From positions 1-5,733 of the forward strand of contig JBAZLV010000069.1 in the NCBI GenBank assembly GCA_041650055.1: a DNA stretch of 5,733 nt, read 5' to 3'. Below are positions 5,247 through 5,733 of this stretch, one piece after another. The notes under the pieces were generated by a model. The model had not been told where the DNA came from, ran no database searches, and saw only the letters and a list, made by a program, of their open reading frames with translations. The first letter of the stretch is position 1. The number at the start of each line of letters is the position of its first letter. A program made the position numbers and the translations under genes. This DNA is from JBAZLV01 sp041650055. GTDB taxonomy: Bacteria > Nitrospirota > UBA9217.

Positions 5247-5258
5247 TGCTGGTTTACA

Positions 5259-5564
5259 TTAAAGCTTGATCTCAACATCCACACCCGCAGCAAGATCGAG
5301 TTTCATAAGCGCATCCACGGTCTGAGGTGTCGGGTCCAGAATATCCATCAGCCGCTTATGCGTCCTGACCTCGAACTGCTCCCGGGATTTTTTATCCACG
5401 TGAGGAGAGCGGAGCACAGTCCAGCGGTTCACCTTGGTAGGAAGCGGGATTGGACCAGACACTTTTGCACCCGTCCGCTTGGCCGTATCCATGATTTCCA
5501 CAGCAGATTGATCAAGGAGCCTGTGGTCATATCCTTTTAATCGTATTCTGATCTTCTGTGTCAC
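5259..5564 (-). CDS. rpsJ: Small-subunit ribosomal protein uS10 (S10, NusE)
   Basis: uS10 is a component of the 30S head. As NusE, in bacteria generally, it also pairs with NusB in transcription antitermination and links RNA polymerase to the ribosome through NusG. The 101-residue length is normal for the family (E. coli has 103). Diagnostic segments are IRIRLKGYDHRLLD near the N terminus (residues 5-18), SGPIPLPTKVNRWTVLRSPH (residues 36-55), the long-loop motif HVDKKSREQFE (residues 55-65) and RTHKRLMDILDP (residues 67-78). The start codon is GTG, chosen because translation from it matches the family N terminus and an AAGGA Shine-Dalgarno (5572-5576) lies 7 bases upstream. It follows tuf by only 14 bases and heads the S10 gene run. 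The rplC gene follows after a 57-base gap that contains an inverted repeat. Confidence 0.98.
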   Translation of the reverse strand: MTQKIRIRLKGYDHRLLDQSAVEIMDTAKRTGAKVSGPIPLPTKVNRWTVLRSPHVDKKSREQFEVRTHKRLMDILDPTPQTVDALMKLDLAAGVDVEIKL

Positions 5565-5578
5565 GTGCTCTTCCTTCC

Positions 5579-5733
5579 CTATTCGATCACTTCAGTAATA
5601 ACGCCTGCTCCGACGGTCCGGCCGCCTTCACGAATGGCGAACCGAAGTTCTTTGTCCATAGCTATCGGGGTGATCAGTTCTACCGAGCAGCTCATGTTGT
5701 CCCCTGGCATCACCATCTCTACGCCATCCGGAA
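5579..5733 (-). CDS. tuf: Elongation factor Tu, C-terminal fragment (partial at window edge)
   Basis: EF-Tu is the cytoplasmic GTPase that carries aminoacyl-tRNA to the ribosomal A site. Only the last 50 residues and a TAG stop lie in the window; the gene continues past the right edge. The visible part is the end of domain III. It shows the MPGDN turn, the segment ELITPIAMDKELRFAIREGG, and the near-invariant GGRTVGAG motif about 14 residues from the end, closing with ITEVIE. The G domain and the tRNA-binding surfaces of domains I and II are outside the window. The stop lies 14 bases before the GTG start of rpsJ, so the two genes are almost certainly cotranscribed, as in the str-S10 arrangement of many bacteria. 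The family assignment is secure. The paralog number (tufA or tufB) cannot be told from this piece. Confidence 0.97.
   Translation of the reverse strand, partial: PDGVEMVMPGDNMSCSVELITPIAMDKELRFAIREGGRTVGAGVITEVIE

Noticed and set aside
1..5733. Mobile elements, CRISPR arrays, tRNA or rRNA genes, internal intrinsic terminators
   Set aside because: Coding genes cover nearly the whole window, the largest gap is 57 bases, and no hairpin followed by a T-run, spaced repeat array or RNA gene was recognised.

Overview
This window is an ordinary bacterial ribosomal-protein locus read entirely from the minus strand. In transcription order (right to left) it holds the 3' end of tuf (EF-Tu), then rpsJ, rplC, rplD, rplW, rplB, rpsS, rplV, rpsC, rplP, rpmC, rpsQ, rplN and the 5' part of rplX. 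This is the classic S10 gene order running into the start of the spc cluster, with tuf just upstream as in str-S10 fusions. No gene is missing, inserted or broken, and both window edges cut through a gene (tuf on the right, rplX on the left).

The genes are very tightly packed. Gaps range from 0 to 57 bases. Two junctions are 4-base ATGA overlaps (rplD/rplW and rplP/rpmC), one is a direct stop-start abutment (rplW/rplB), and rpmC/rpsQ overlap by 14 bases. There is no room for a classical long S10 leader between tuf and rpsJ (14 bases), and I see no internal terminator, so one polycistronic transcript is the simplest reading. Most genes have a good Shine-Dalgarno sequence. rpsJ and rpsS start with GTG. 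For rplV the second in-frame ATG (position 2453) is preferred to the first (2471).

The products build one machine: small-subunit proteins uS10, uS19, uS3 and uS17; large-subunit proteins uL3, uL4, uL23, uL2, uL22, uL16, uL29, uL14 and uL24; and the elongation factor that delivers aminoacyl-tRNA to it. uS10 also doubles as the antitermination factor NusE in the general bacterial case.

The organism is a bacterium of moderate GC content. The proteins are bacterial-type throughout (bacterial uL2, uL16, uS10 and EF-Tu tail). Some uL2 segments look PVC-like to me and the uL23 tail resembles proteobacterial ones, but this is recollection of family patterns and I cannot place the phylum from this window.

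I found no undescribed system. Worth a second look are several substitutions in normally invariant uL2 motifs and three small inverted repeats at gene junctions (rpsJ-rplC, rplB-rpsS, rpsS-rplV) that could tune translation of the downstream gene.
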